A stretch of DNA of 64,000 bases from Hyphomicrobiales bacterium (GCA_024236395.1 JACKKO010000001.1:434001-498000); one strand, 5' to 3'. Numbered from the stretch's first letter, positions 7,905 through 17,135 are shown. Notes: generated by a model from the letters alone, not told the origin. Program-made: numbers and translations.

Positions 7905-9776
7905 ATGTCCGCATCAGCCGAAGCGCAATCACAAAAAACCATTGATTCACTGGAAGTAACCACCGGTACTTTTCCGGCATCAGAAAAACACTATTTTGCC
8001 GGGGAGAAATTTCCGGATATCCGGGTGCCGGTGCGGGATATTCGCCTGAGTGGTGGCGAGCCATCCGTGACGGTGTATGACACCAGTGGTGTCTATACTG
8101 ACCCAACGGCAACGATTGATATTCGGAATGGGTTGCCAAAGATCCGTGCGGCATGGATTGAAGCCCGTGGCGATGTGGAGCATTATGCCGGGCGGCAGGT
8201 GAAGCCGGAAGATAATGGGCTGCGCCGTGAAGCGGCCGGGGAATCGCGTCAGGAAATTTTTGCGCATCCGAACCTGAACCCGTTGCGTGCGCGTGGCGAT
8301 AAAGCGGTGACGCAACTGGCCTATGCCCGTGCCGGCATCGTGACGCCGGAAATGGAGTATATTGCGATTCGCGAATCCATGGGAGTGAACTCGCATATCA
8401 CCCCGGAATTTGTGCGTGATGAAATTGCGTCTGGGCGTGCAATCATTCCTTCCAATATCAACCACCCGGAATCTGAACCCATGATTATCGGGCGGAATTT
8501 CCTGGTGAAGATCAATGCCAATATCGGCAACTCCGCGGTGACCTCTTCGATCGCTGAGGAGGTGGATAAAATGGTGTGGGCCATTCGCTGGGGAGCGGAT
8601 ACGGTGATGGATCTTTCCACCGGGAAACATATCCACGATACGCGAGAGTGGATTCTGCGGAATTCCCCGGTGCCGATTGGTACGGTGCCCATTTACCAAG
8701 CGCTGGAGAAAGTGGGCGGCATTGCGGAGGAGCTGACATGGGAGGTCTTCCGCGATACGCTGATTGAGCAATGTGAGCAGGGGGTGGATTATTTTACCAT
8801 CCATGCCGGGGTGCGCCTGCCGTTCATTCCGCTGACGCAGAACCGGGTGACCGGCATCGTCAGCCGGGGTGGGTCGATCCTGGCGAAGTGGTGTATGGCG
8901 CATCATAAAGAAAATTTCCTCTACACGCATTTTGAGGATATCTGCGCGCTGCTGCGCCGCTATGATGTGAGCTTCAGTTTAGGCGACGGGTTACGCCCCG
9001 GTTCGATTGCGGATGCGAACGATGAGGCACAGTTTGCGGAGCTTAAGACGTTGGGCGAGCTGACCGATGTGGCCTGGCGGTATGATTGTCAGGTGATGAT
9101 CGAAGGGCCGGGCCATGTGCCGATGCACCAGATCAAAGAGAATATGGACAAGCAACTGGAACTATGTAAAGAGGCACCATTCTATACGCTTGGTCCGCTA
9201 ACGACGGATATCGCGCCAGGCTATGACCACATCACCAGCGGTATCGGTGCGGCAATGATTGGCTGGTTTGGTACGGCGATGCTATGTTATGTGACGCCGA
9301 AAGAACATCTGGGCCTGCCTGACCGCGACGATGTAAAAACCGGGGTGATTACCTATAAAATCGCGGCGCACGCTGCCGACCTCGCCAAGGGGCATCCCGG
9401 GGCAAAACTGCGCGATGACGCGCTTTCCAAGGCGCGGTTTGAATTCCGCTGGCGTGACCAGTTTAATCTTAGTCTGGACCCGGAAACCGCCGAGAAATTC
9501 CACGACCAGACGCTTCCGGCCGAGGGGGCAAAGGTGGCACATTTTTGCTCAATGTGCGGCCCCAAATTCTGCTCCATGAAAATTTCACAGGAGGTGCGAG
9601 AATTTGCGCAAGGAGAATCAGGAGTCGTGAATCAGAAATCGGGAAAAGGTACAAATCGTGACTCCCGGTTCCCGGTTCCCGATTCTGCCGAGCGCGAGCG
9701 CGGCATGGAAGAAATGGCCGAAAAATTCCGTGCTGAAGGCGGCGAGCTTTACGTCAAGCAGGAGAAAGTAGGGTGA
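7905..9776 (+). CDS. thiC: Phosphomethylpyrimidine synthase ThiC
   Basis: ThiC is the radical SAM enzyme that converts aminoimidazole ribotide into the HMP phosphate half of thiamine. The core is intact: NINHPESEPMIIGRNFLVKI, RGGSILAKWC, EGPGHVPMHQIKENM and the C-terminal cluster motif CSMCGPKFCSM with CX2CX4C spacing. Between the cluster region (about residue 567) and the conserved tail MEEMAEKFRAEGGELYVK there is an unusual insertion of about 30 residues, encoded by a palindromic repeat (separate entry). No TPP riboswitch is visible in the 73-bp leader. GGGAGCAGA precedes the ATG. Confidence 0.95.
   Translation: MSASAEAQSQKTIDSLEVTTGTFPASEKHYFAGEKFPDIRVPVRDIRLSGGEPSVTVYDTSGVYTDPTATIDIRNGLPKIRAAWIEARGDVEHYAGRQVKPEDNGLRREAAGESRQEIFAHPNLNPLRARGDKAVTQLAYARAGIVTPEMEYIAIRESMGVNSHITPEFVRDEIASGRAIIPSNINHPESEPMIIGRNFLVKINANIGNSAVTSSIAEEVDKMVWAIRWGADTVMDLSTGKHIHDTREWILRNSPVPIGTVPIYQALEKVGGIAEELTWEVFRDTLIEQCEQGVDYFTIHAGVRLPFIPLTQNRVTGIVSRGGSILAKWCMAHHKENFLYTHFEDICALLRRYDVSFSLGDGLRPGSIADANDEAQFAELKTLGELTDVAWRYDCQVMIEGPGHVPMHQIKENMDKQLELCKEAPFYTLGPLTTDIAPGYDHITSGIGAAMIGWFGTAMLCYVTPKEHLGLPDRDDVKTGVITYKIAAHAADLAKGHPGAKLRDDALSKARFEFRWRDQFNLSLDPETAEKFHDQTLPAEGAKVAHFCSMCGPKFCSMKISQEVREFAQGESGVVNQKSGKGTNRDSRFPVPDSAERERGMEEMAEKFRAEGGELYVKQEKVG
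9612..9702. repeat. In-frame palindromic repeat insertion near the 3' end of thiC
   Basis: This stretch encodes about 30 residues (starting GESGVVNQKSGKGT) absent from the usual ThiC tail. Its left half contains variants of GAATCNGGA and AATCGGGA, and its right half contains their reverse complements (GACTCCCGG, TTCCCGATTC), so the RNA could form a long imperfect hairpin. It preserves the reading frame and lies after the catalytic cluster. Dispersed palindromic elements inserted in frame into genes are known from Rickettsia; kinship with those is inference. Confidence 0.65.
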
Positions 9777-10234
9777 GTGTGGATTGGCACAGCATAGAGA
9801 GTGTTATCAAATATGCGCCCTTTGAAAACTTATTTATTATATGTTGTGCTCTCGTACTGGTAGCCTATCTTTTAAGGGAAGCGATTATTTATAAGTTTTT
9901 TCGTATCAGAAAAAAAGATGTAAGCATGGGAGGAAAAGACCCAAGCAAGTTAACAGAATATAGAAAATTTGTTAATAAGAAATTCCGGTATGAAACGATA
10001 GAGCTAGACGGCTCTAGTTACGAAAATTGTGATTTCTATCACTGCATTATTAAGTATAAGGCTTCTGAATCTTTTACATTGGTAAACTGCAATTTTGAGG
10101 GGGTAAAATGGGTCCTGGAGGGACCAGCCGAGCTTACTATGCGCTTTCTTGCTGCGACGTATACGGGGATGGGTGAGGGCGGCAAGCAGCTAATAGACGA
10201 TACGTTTCAGAATATTAAAAACGGTAAGTATTGA
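9773..10234 (+). CDS. Hypothetical single-pass membrane protein (153 aa)
   Basis: I do not recognise a family. A GTG start overlaps the thiC stop (GTGAG). A membrane helix lies at about residues 18-36, followed by a basic stretch (IRKKD) and a soluble part with NCDFYHCIIKYK and VNCNFEGVKW, weakly reminiscent of right-handed beta-helix or pentapeptide-type repeats. The DNA is clearly more AT-rich than thiC, suggesting separate ancestry despite the overlap. Confidence 0.55.
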   Translation: MSVDWHSIESVIKYAPFENLFIICCALVLVAYLLREAIIYKFFRIRKKDVSMGGKDPSKLTEYRKFVNKKFRYETIELDGSSYENCDFYHCIIKYKASESFTLVNCNFEGVKWVLEGPAELTMRFLAATYTGMGEGGKQLIDDTFQNIKNGKY

Positions 10235-10239
10235 ATAAA

Positions 10240-10902
10240 TTAATGTATCTTGGGTGCTTCGTCCAGAGAGCGGGTCTCCATTTCCAATAAGGTAATAAGA
10301 ATTTCTGCCCGTGCTTCCAGCGTGGGGGCTTCCAGCAGGGCCTGCCGGTCCAGTGCGCTGAAAGGCAGATTCATCGCAAAGAAAGTGATCAGGCTGAAAT
10401 TCGGGATTTTGGAGAGATAATCTGGGTCAAATTGCAAATCCATCGCCTGTGAATAGCTATGCAACGCAATCAGGAACCGTTTGCGATCAAACGGCACATT
10501 GGCATTGACGATCACATCGTCATGAAATGCCGACCAGTCTGGCTTAATGCGGCGATATTTACGAATGGTAGGGATTTCCTCTTCCATATGGAAACGGCAA
10601 ATCCCGGTGAGGGTGATGAGATAGCGCCCATCGGCCTTCTCAGTGAATGCGGTAATGCGACCCGCGCAACCTATCTGGTAAACCTCCTGCCGGGGTAACT
10701 GGCGCTGGGCTTCCTCGCGATACATCACAATCCCCATCAGCCGTTGGCGCGTGGCCAGGGCATCCTGTACCAGATTGAGATACCGTGGTTCAAAGATGTT
10801 CAAAGGCAACTCACCACCTGGTAGCAGCAATACGCTGCTCAGAGGAAAAATGGGAAGTGTTTCCGGGAACGTCTTCGTATCCAATAATATGCCGACTGGC
10901 AC
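10240..10902 (-). CDS. LON substrate-binding (N-terminal) domain protein
   Basis: The protein (220 aa) carries the LON N-terminal domain alone: LPIFPLSSVLLLPGGELPLNIFEPRYLNLV near residue 15, then GCAGRI and a helical C-terminal bundle. It lacks the AAA+ ATPase and protease domains of Lon. Stand-alone LON-domain proteins are widespread in Alphaproteobacteria, and their role is not established. The start is a GTG at 10902 with AGGA upstream. A 29-codon membrane peptide ORF lies just upstream on the same strand. Confidence 0.85.
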   Translation of the reverse strand: MPVGILLDTKTFPETLPIFPLSSVLLLPGGELPLNIFEPRYLNLVQDALATRQRLMGIVMYREEAQRQLPRQEVYQIGCAGRITAFTEKADGRYLITLTGICRFHMEEEIPTIRKYRRIKPDWSAFHDDVIVNANVPFDRKRFLIALHSYSQAMDLQFDPDYLSKIPNFSLITFFAMNLPFSALDRQALLEAPTLEARAEILITLLEMETRSLDEAPKIH

Positions 10903-10909
10903 AAGAATC

Positions 10910-10999
10910 CTACGATCCGCCGAAAATCAGCACAAACCCAACCGTACCGACTGCAATCACTGCAGCGGCAAGCCAGAAAATACCTGCAATTCCGTCCAT
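10910..10999 (-). CDS. Very small single-pass membrane peptide (29 aa)
   Basis: This reads MDGIAGIFWLAAAVIAVGTV, then GFVLIFGGS. It is almost entirely one membrane helix. AAGGAG lies at a good distance before the ATG, and the stop is 7 bp before the GTG of the LON-domain gene, so the two could be co-translated. No family was recognised. The support is the strong ribosome site and the composition; length alone cannot prove it is coding. Confidence 0.5.
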   Translation of the reverse strand: MDGIAGIFWLAAAVIAVGTVGFVLIFGGS

Positions 11000-11040
11000 A
11001 ATATACTCCTTATATTGCCGCTAGTGGCGACGCATTAATG

Positions 11041-11439
11041 CTACCAGCTTCCTAGCGAAGATTCAATATGCTGCTTGTGCCGTACGGCAGAATCCATCAC
11101 AGAGCTAAGCAAGGCACGTTCTACCGGTTTAGTTAAAACAAAATAGACACCGAATGGCCGTGGCTCATTAGGATCAAACAGGTTATTGTTATTTTCCATT
11201 AGAATAATAGGAATATCACTAATGTTTGCATCGTCCAGAACCTGTTTGACAAAATCTTCATAGGGGATATCAGCTAGCTGATCATCCAGTAATACTATGC
11301 CAATATCCGGCTGTGTTTTAAGGGTCTCCATTGCGTGTGTTCCGTTATCGGTCTCCAGCACGGTCATCCCCTCGGCTTCCAGATTATCCCGAATAATTTT
11401 GCTTTCAATCGGGTTGGGAAGAATAATCAACGCTTTCAT
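11041..11439 (-). CDS. Stand-alone response regulator receiver domain protein
   Basis: The 132-aa protein is a single CheY-like receiver. The phosphoacceptor is the first D of LLDDQ (about residue 52), and the conserved lysine is in LTKP near residue 108. The usual acidic pair near the N-terminus (after MKALIILPN) is reduced to a single E, so phosphorylation may be altered. There is no output domain and no adjacent kinase. It precedes dapD in the opposite orientation. Confidence 0.75.
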   Translation of the reverse strand: MKALIILPNPIESKIIRDNLEAEGMTVLETDNGTHAMETLKTQPDIGIVLLDDQLADIPYEDFVKQVLDDANISDIPIILMENNNNLFDPNEPRPFGVYFVLTKPVERALLSSVMDSAVRHKQHIESSLGSW

Positions 11440-11529
11440 AGCTCTCCAGTCCGGCCCGGAGCCTAGTATAGGAATTGCGGTTCGTAAAGTTCTTTGTATA
11501 GTAGGCTGGCAGAATTAACAGGAGGAACT

Positions 11530-12387
11530 ATGGAACAATTACGCGATGTCATCGAAACGGCATTTGAACAACGTGATACTGTTAATACCAACACCAAGGG
11601 TGATGTGCGGGATGCCGTGAATGAAACCCTGAGTCTTTTGGATAGTGGTCACCTGCGTGTGGCAGAGAAGGTTAGCGGGGGATGGATCATCAACGAGTGG
11701 GCAAAAAAAGCGATTTTGCTGTCGTTCCGCCTCAACGATATGCAGCTTATTAGCCACGGACCATCCCGTAAAGGCGCTACAGAAGGCGGCGAATCCTACC
11801 GCTCTTACTGGTATGATAAAGTGCCTTCCAAGTTTCTCGGTTGGGGTGAGACGCAATTTAAGGAAGCCGGGTTTCGTGCCGTGCCGGGGTGTTTTGTACG
11901 ACATTCGGCCTTCATTGGCAAGAATGTGGTGCTGATGCCCAGTTTCGTGAACCTGGGGGCATACGTGGATGAAGGAACGATGATCGATACCTGGGCAACC
12001 GTGGGTTCCTGTGCGCAGATCGGGAAACATTGCCATATTTCCGGTGGAGCGGGGATTGGTGGTGTATTGGAGCCATTGCAGGCCAACCCGGTGATTATCG
12101 AGGATAACTGCTTTGTTGGTGCGCGCAGCGAGATCGCAGAAGGGGTGATTGTGGAAGAAGGCTCAGTGATCTCCATGGGGGTGTATCTGGGGGCGTCTAC
12201 CAAGATTGTTGACCGTGCAACCGGGCAGGTGAGTTATGGCCGGGTGCCGGCGTATAGCGTGGTAGTGCCGGGCAGTTTGACAGGGAAAACGGCGGAATCC
12301 CCATCATTGTATTGTGCCGTCATCGTTAAGCGGGTAGATGAAAAAACCCGTAGCAAAACCAGTGTTAACGAACTGTTACGTGCCTGA
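11530..12387 (+). CDS. dapD: 2,3,4,5-tetrahydropyridine-2,6-dicarboxylate N-succinyltransferase
   Basis: DapD succinylates tetrahydrodipicolinate in the lysine/meso-diaminopimelate pathway. The left-handed beta-helix of hexapeptide repeats is visible from about residue 110 (FIGKNVVLMPSFVNLGAYVD, then GAGIGGVLEP). The ATG at 11530 has GGAGGA immediately upstream and gives the normal family length of 285 aa. dapE follows, so the succinylase branch of DAP synthesis is represented here by two steps. Confidence 0.95.
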   Translation: MEQLRDVIETAFEQRDTVNTNTKGDVRDAVNETLSLLDSGHLRVAEKVSGGWIINEWAKKAILLSFRLNDMQLISHGPSRKGATEGGESYRSYWYDKVPSKFLGWGETQFKEAGFRAVPGCFVRHSAFIGKNVVLMPSFVNLGAYVDEGTMIDTWATVGSCAQIGKHCHISGGAGIGGVLEPLQANPVIIEDNCFVGARSEIAEGVIVEEGSVISMGVYLGASTKIVDRATGQVSYGRVPAYSVVVPGSLTGKTAESPSLYCAVIVKRVDEKTRSKTSVNELLRA

Positions 12388-12429
12388 TTGGCACTTGCAC
12401 TAGGGCGGGAAGTTTGTCATACAGCAAGC

Positions 12430-13605
12430 ATGCCGATTGATCCAATTGCATTATCCCAGGAACTGATTCGCTGTCCGAGTATCACGCCGGAAGATGCCGG
12501 TGCGCTCGCCGTTCTGGAGCAGGTTCTGGCCCCGATGGGGTTCACATGTTACCGTTTGCCGTTTGGTGGGAAGAGTATGGCACCGGTGGAAAACCTCTAT
12601 GCTGTCTATGGCGAGGAAGGACAAAATCTGTGTTTTGCCGGGCATACCGATGTGGTGCCGCCGGGTGAGCGTAAAGCCTGGGGTGTGGATCCATTTGAAG
12701 CGATCATCAAGAACGGCGTGCTCATTGGGCGCGGGGCAGTGGACATGAAACCGGCGATAGCGGCTTGGGTGGCTGCAGTTTCCCGTTTTCTGGAGTCCAG
12801 TGAGAGGCCCCGTGAAACTTTTCGTGGTCGTATCAGCCTGTTGATTACCGGTGATGAGGAAGGGGAAGCCCGTTATGGTACACGTAAAGTGCTGGAATGG
12901 CTCAAGGCCCGCGGTGAGAAACTGAACGCCTGCATTGTAGGGGAGCCAACAAATCCAAAAAAATTGGGCGAAATGATCAAAATTGGCCGTCGGGGTAGTG
13001 TTTCCTTTGTTCTGACGGTGCATGGTACGCAGGGGCATGTGGCATACCCGGATTTGGCAGATAACCCAGTAACCCGTATAATCCAGATCCTTTCCCGTCT
13101 GAAAGCACACCAGCTGGACAAGGGTACGGAGTTTTTCCCGCCTTCAAATCTGGAGATCACCAGTATGAATGTGCAGAACCCGGCATCCAACGTGATCCCG
13201 GCCGATGCAGAAGCACGATTTAATATTCGGTTTAACGATCAGCATACCGGTGGCAGCCTACTGGAATGGGTACATGCCCAATGTAAAACTGTGGCCAAGG
13301 ACTACACGCTGGAGCACCATCTTTCCGGGGAAGCATTTCTGACACCTCCTGGCTATCTCAGCCAGCTGGTTAGTCGGTCAGTGGAGAGTATTACCGGCTA
13401 CAAACCGGAGCTGAGTACAACCGGGGGAACATCAGATGCACGCTTTATTAAAGACGTATGTCCGGTGGTAGAATTCGGGCTTATCAACGAAACCGCACAT
13501 AAAGTAAACGAGCATATTGGTGTGGATGCAATACAGTCCCTTGCAGATATTTATGAGCGTATTCTCAGGGGATACTTCTTAAGTGTCTCACATAACACGT
13601 TGTAA
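12430..13605 (+). CDS. dapE: Succinyl-diaminopimelate desuccinylase
   Basis: DapE is a di-zinc M20-family amidohydrolase that releases L,L-DAP. Motifs seen are CFAGHTDVVPPGE (metal ligand H), GRGAVDMKPAIAAWV (bridging D) and LLITGDEEGEA (catalytic E), with a C-terminal H in LINETAHKVNE. The ATG at 12430 (391 aa) begins the recognisable family N-terminus; the ribosome site is weak, and a TTG at 12388 is the alternative. It lies 42 bp after dapD. Confidence 0.94.
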   Translation: MPIDPIALSQELIRCPSITPEDAGALAVLEQVLAPMGFTCYRLPFGGKSMAPVENLYAVYGEEGQNLCFAGHTDVVPPGERKAWGVDPFEAIIKNGVLIGRGAVDMKPAIAAWVAAVSRFLESSERPRETFRGRISLLITGDEEGEARYGTRKVLEWLKARGEKLNACIVGEPTNPKKLGEMIKIGRRGSVSFVLTVHGTQGHVAYPDLADNPVTRIIQILSRLKAHQLDKGTEFFPPSNLEITSMNVQNPASNVIPADAEARFNIRFNDQHTGGSLLEWVHAQCKTVAKDYTLEHHLSGEAFLTPPGYLSQLVSRSVESITGYKPELSTTGGTSDARFIKDVCPVVEFGLINETAHKVNEHIGVDAIQSLADIYERILRGYFLSVSHNTL

Positions 13606-13672
13606 CCGTTACAAAAAGACAACACGTTTATTGGGTGGTGAGAGTGAGTCCATATAAAATAGATGCTTTATG

Positions 13673-13701
13673 TTGCACATTAGCCTTAGATTTTTTAGAA
13701 T
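13673..13701 (+). promoter_or_regulatory. Candidate sigma-70 promoter for the M23 peptidase gene
   Basis: TTGCAC at 13673-13678 and TAGAAT at 13696-13701 are separated by 17 bp, giving a leader of about 60 nt before the ATG at 13767. It is the best match in the 161-bp gap after dapE. No gene is visible in that gap. Confidence 0.5.
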
Positions 13702-13766
13702 TAGCAGATGCGTTTCGTCTGGACGTGGCGCTGGCAACACGATAAAACAACGGGCAGGTAGGCCGC

Positions 13767-15245
13767 ATGCATCGCTATTATCCTCTGTTATACCGTCTGT
13801 TCACCTATAAAGTGGTACTATTTTATAGTATCATCATGTTTGGCCTTGGGGCGTTAGTATCGCAAGCGGTGCGGGGAAGTTATGATGAGAATGTGCCCGT
13901 AACGACGGTAGAACCAGCTGAAGTAGCTCCGGAAGTCCCAATTGCCTATCCGGCACTTGACGATGTGTCTGAGCAGATGCTGGCTGGGCAGGTAGAAAAA
14001 GCTACTACAGCATCGATTGCACTCTCTGAGCCTGAGACAGATGCATTGACAAAAGAAACCGTTACTATGCCTGAGGATGAGGTAGAGCGTCATGCCTGGC
14101 TTACGCGGTTACGTGATTCGCAGCAAGCACAAGAGTATGATGTGGATATGACGATTCGTCGTGGAGATACCGTCGGTGATATGCTGCAAAAAATTGGCGT
14201 GGGGGCACAAGATGTACATGAGGTGAGTGTCGCGGTGAATAAAGTGTATAGCTTGCGCCAACTGCGCGCGGGGCAACGTATCGTGGCATCCTTAAAAGAA
14301 GATGCTGGCGATACGCTGAAGCTGAGCGGGCTGCGAATTGATTTGCCGGAAAAATATATTGAAGCCAAGCGAACAGAGGATGGTGCATTTAATGTGGCAT
14401 CAGAAGAAAAGCAGCTAACTGAACAACTGGTGCGTGCAGAAGGTACTATTCAAAGTAGTCTACTTGGGCTGGCATCGTCGTTAGGGATTCCACATAATAT
14501 TATGGCGCAGGTGATATCAGCGTATAGTTTCGATGTTGATTTCCAGCGTGATATTCACGATGGAAGTAAATTTGAACTTCTGTATAAAATTGCTTACGAT
14601 CACGAAGGCCGTGAGGTTGGTGCGGGTGAAGTGCAATATGCCTCGCTGGATGTCGCTGGGCATGCCATTAAGATATTCCAGTACAAAACGTTGGACGGGC
14701 GTGGTGATTTCTATCGAGAGGATGGGCGTTCGGTGCGTAAGGCGCTGATGAAGACGCCGATTAATGGTGCAGTGCTTTCATCACGCTATGGCCCGCGGCG
14801 TCATCCGATTCTGGGGTATAACCGGATGCATAAGGGGGTGGATTTTGCGGCACCTACAGGCACCCCGATTTTTGCTGCCGGGGATGGTCGTATTGATTTT
14901 ATTGGGCGCAAGGGAGGCTATGGTAAATATCTGCGTATTCGTCATAATGGGAAATACTCAACTGCCTATGCCCATCTGAGTCGCTATGCTAAAGGCATGA
15001 AAAACGGTACGCGCGTACGACAAGGGCAGGTGGTAGCTTACGTAGGAACCACGGGTGCGTCAACAGGTCCGCATCTGCATTATGAAATACTGGTGAATGG
15101 CACACAGGTAAACCCCCTGGCGGTAAAAGTGGCGTCAGGTAAGAAGCTCTCCGGGGACGAGTTGGTGGCATTTAAGCAGAAGCAAACGGAGCTATACCAA
15201 ACGTTTGCGAGTCTTCCAGTTAAAAAGCAACTGGCAAAGCGCTGA
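13767..15245 (+). CDS. M23 family metallopeptidase with a LysM-like domain (peptidoglycan endopeptidase)
   Basis: The protein (492 aa) has an N-terminal membrane anchor (about residues 15-35), a probably periplasmic linker, a LysM/OapA-like segment (TIRRGDTVGDMLQKIGV, about 130-180) and a C-terminal M23 peptidase. Zinc ligands are visible in HKGVDFA and in HLHYE, with an intervening AYAHLSRY. Such enzymes cleave cell-wall cross-links during growth, division or envelope-machine assembly. It lies directly upstream of the virB8-virD4 block, which could suggest wall opening for the secretion channel, but it has its own likely promoter and may be unrelated. Confidence 0.9.
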   Translation: MHRYYPLLYRLFTYKVVLFYSIIMFGLGALVSQAVRGSYDENVPVTTVEPAEVAPEVPIAYPALDDVSEQMLAGQVEKATTASIALSEPETDALTKETVTMPEDEVERHAWLTRLRDSQQAQEYDVDMTIRRGDTVGDMLQKIGVGAQDVHEVSVAVNKVYSLRQLRAGQRIVASLKEDAGDTLKLSGLRIDLPEKYIEAKRTEDGAFNVASEEKQLTEQLVRAEGTIQSSLLGLASSLGIPHNIMAQVISAYSFDVDFQRDIHDGSKFELLYKIAYDHEGREVGAGEVQYASLDVAGHAIKIFQYKTLDGRGDFYREDGRSVRKALMKTPINGAVLSSRYGPRRHPILGYNRMHKGVDFAAPTGTPIFAAGDGRIDFIGRKGGYGKYLRIRHNGKYSTAYAHLSRYAKGMKNGTRVRQGQVVAYVGTTGASTGPHLHYEILVNGTQVNPLAVKVASGKKLSGDELVAFKQKQTELYQTFASLPVKKQLAKR

Positions 15246-15314
15246 TACTGGTGCATATACAGCGCTATGATGGAACGAGAAGTCATGTAGGCAATGTAGG
15301 ATTCCATGAACACA

Positions 15315-15343
15315 TACACAAAATCCTAAAAATATAGTATAAT
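15315..15343 (+). promoter_or_regulatory. Possible promoter of the virB8-virB11 operon
   Basis: A perfect TATAAT at 15338-15343 lies 39 bp before the GTG of virB8. The -35 at the right spacing (TACACA at 15315-15320) is poor, so either an activator is involved or the promoter is weak. The 137-bp gap contains no VirB7-like lipoprotein gene that I can see. Confidence 0.35.
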
Positions 15344-15382
15344 TATAGCTGGACTTGACAAAGCAGGAAGCGAGCAGGGGTA

Positions 15383-16099
15383 GTGCTGTCAGGATTATTT
15401 AAGAAGAAGGGCAACGATGCCCAGAAGCGCGAAAATATGGTGGATACCGTTAAGAGTTGGTATTCTGACCGCTATCAAATTGTGCGTATCCAACGCAATA
15501 TACTCTCACTGATTACTGTTCTTTCATTTGTGGGGCTGCTTGGGTCGCTAGCCGCACTTTCCATGTTACAATCCAGTAAAACTTTTGAACCCTATATCAT
15601 TCAAATTGAAGATAAAACTGGCGTAGTCACGCAAGTAGATCGTAAGACGGTAGAGCGTTATACTGCAGACGAAGCGATTACACGATATTTTCTTGTAAAA
15701 TATATAGAAGCGCGCGAGCAGTATAATGTAGCAGATTATGTCCATTATTATAGTCATGTGGTACGGTTGCTTTCTAACCGTGACGTGTATTTTGCCTTCC
15801 GCAGCTTTATTGATAGTAACAGCCCCGAAAGTCCGCTGAAACTGGGGCGCAACGGTAGTATCTATATTGATATCAAGTCCATTGTGCTTTTGGGTAAGGG
15901 GAATGTGCAAATTCGCTTCACCAAGACACAAAATCAGGGGCCAATTCCGCGTGGCGGACGGGTTGAGCGAGTCTGGCATAAAATCGCAACTATTAATTTT
16001 GGCTTTTTTGATGTAAACTACACAATTAATGAGCGTCGGATTAACCCACTGGGATTCCAAGTAACAAGTTATAGAGTGGACGAAGATAGGGCGATGTAA
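15383..16099 (+). CDS. virB8: Type IV secretion system protein VirB8
   Basis: VirB8 is a bitopic inner-membrane protein that links the inner-membrane complex to the core of the channel. The cytoplasmic N-terminus (about 40 aa) is followed by one membrane helix (about 42-65) and a periplasmic NTF2-like domain with YFLVKYIEAREQYN and the C-terminal NPLGFQVTSYRVDED. The start is GTG with GGGG upstream; its length of 238 aa is normal. The stop overlaps virB9 by one base (TAATG). Confidence 0.93.
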   Translation: MLSGLFKKKGNDAQKRENMVDTVKSWYSDRYQIVRIQRNILSLITVLSFVGLLGSLAALSMLQSSKTFEPYIIQIEDKTGVVTQVDRKTVERYTADEAITRYFLVKYIEAREQYNVADYVHYYSHVVRLLSNRDVYFAFRSFIDSNSPESPLKLGRNGSIYIDIKSIVLLGKGNVQIRFTKTQNQGPIPRGGRVERVWHKIATINFGFFDVNYTINERRINPLGFQVTSYRVDEDRAM

Positions 16100-17133
16100 T
16101 GCAGGGACGCATTGTAACATTACTATTAATTTTTGGTTTATTTATGGCCGGTATGATGAACGGCCAGCAAGCGAATGCTCAGATGCCAATGGCAACTGAT
16201 AGCCGTATACGAACCCTCGTATTTGGTGAAAATGATGTGTATCGTATCATTACACGTTATGGTTATCAGACCAATATCGAATTTGGTACGGGTGAAGAAA
16301 TAATGACGGTCTCATTGGGTGATACGGTAGCATTTCGGATTACCCCGGCAGTTAATCGCCTCTTTATCAAGCCGATGGAAGAGGATATGGAAACCAATAT
16401 GACAGTGGTGACAAATTTACGAACCTACCAGTTTGATCTCTCCTCGCTGAAGAGTGAGCAGAATGACTTAGTTTACGTTGTACGATTTTACTATCCTGAA
16501 AATGATTATGATGCAAAAAATTTCCGGCGCATGATTGAACACAATGAAAAAGCATCACGCGACGAAGAGGAGCTACCCCCCCCTTCACTGCCAGAACCAG
16601 ATGTTGCAGCGGAAGCGCCGCCCCCACCAGCATCATTTGTGCCCCCAGCGGCTGCCACACAGTTACCTGCCCCTTACGAATCACAAGCAATGGCATCACC
16701 ACCGATGCCTCAAGCACCCTATCAGCCACCAGTTACACAACCCGTACCCCCGCCCTCATATAATAATGCAGCGGATACAGCAAACCAGATATTGCTGCAA
16801 TCCGGGCAGGGGAGTGGTAGTCGGGCATTGTCACGTTTTCCGCAAGTAGAGTATAATTATAACTATACTCTAAGCGGTCCTGAATTTATTTCGCCGGTAC
16901 AGGTATTTGATGATCGCCGGGTGACGTATATGCGTTTTCCTAATAGCAATGGTGTTGTGCCGCTAATCTTCCGGGTGGAGCCGGATGGGACAGAAGTGCC
17001 GCTGACAAGCTGGCAACAGGATGGTTACGTTGTTGTCAATGGCGTCTATCCCCGATTTTCATTAAGGCAGGATAAAAACGTTGTGTGCCTGTTTAATGAG
17101 GCGATGTCTTTTGCGTCAGCGCAAGAAAGATAG
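16099..17133 (+). CDS. virB9: Type IV secretion system protein VirB9
   Basis: VirB9 builds the outer-membrane core complex with VirB7 and VirB10. There is a clear signal peptide, with cleavage probably after QQANA (residue 27). The N-terminal domain (SRIRTLVFGENDVYRI, about 30-140) and C-terminal domain (about 250-344, with YTLSGPEFISPVQVFDD) are joined by a roughly 85-residue Pro-rich linker, longer than in classical VirB9. At 344 aa it fits this extended form. It is translationally coupled to virB8. Confidence 0.93.
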   Translation: MQGRIVTLLLIFGLFMAGMMNGQQANAQMPMATDSRIRTLVFGENDVYRIITRYGYQTNIEFGTGEEIMTVSLGDTVAFRITPAVNRLFIKPMEEDMETNMTVVTNLRTYQFDLSSLKSEQNDLVYVVRFYYPENDYDAKNFRRMIEHNEKASRDEEELPPPSLPEPDVAAEAPPPPASFVPPAAATQLPAPYESQAMASPPMPQAPYQPPVTQPVPPPSYNNAADTANQILLQSGQGSGSRALSRFPQVEYNYNYTLSGPEFISPVQVFDDRRVTYMRFPNSNGVVPLIFRVEPDGTEVPLTSWQQDGYVVVNGVYPRFSLRQDKNVVCLFNEAMSFASAQER

Positions 17134-17135
17134 TC

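Noticed and set aside
7980..8930. 316-codon minus-strand frame opposite thiC
   Set aside because: It is a shadow of the conserved thiC coding sequence, with low-quality His/Arg-rich composition.
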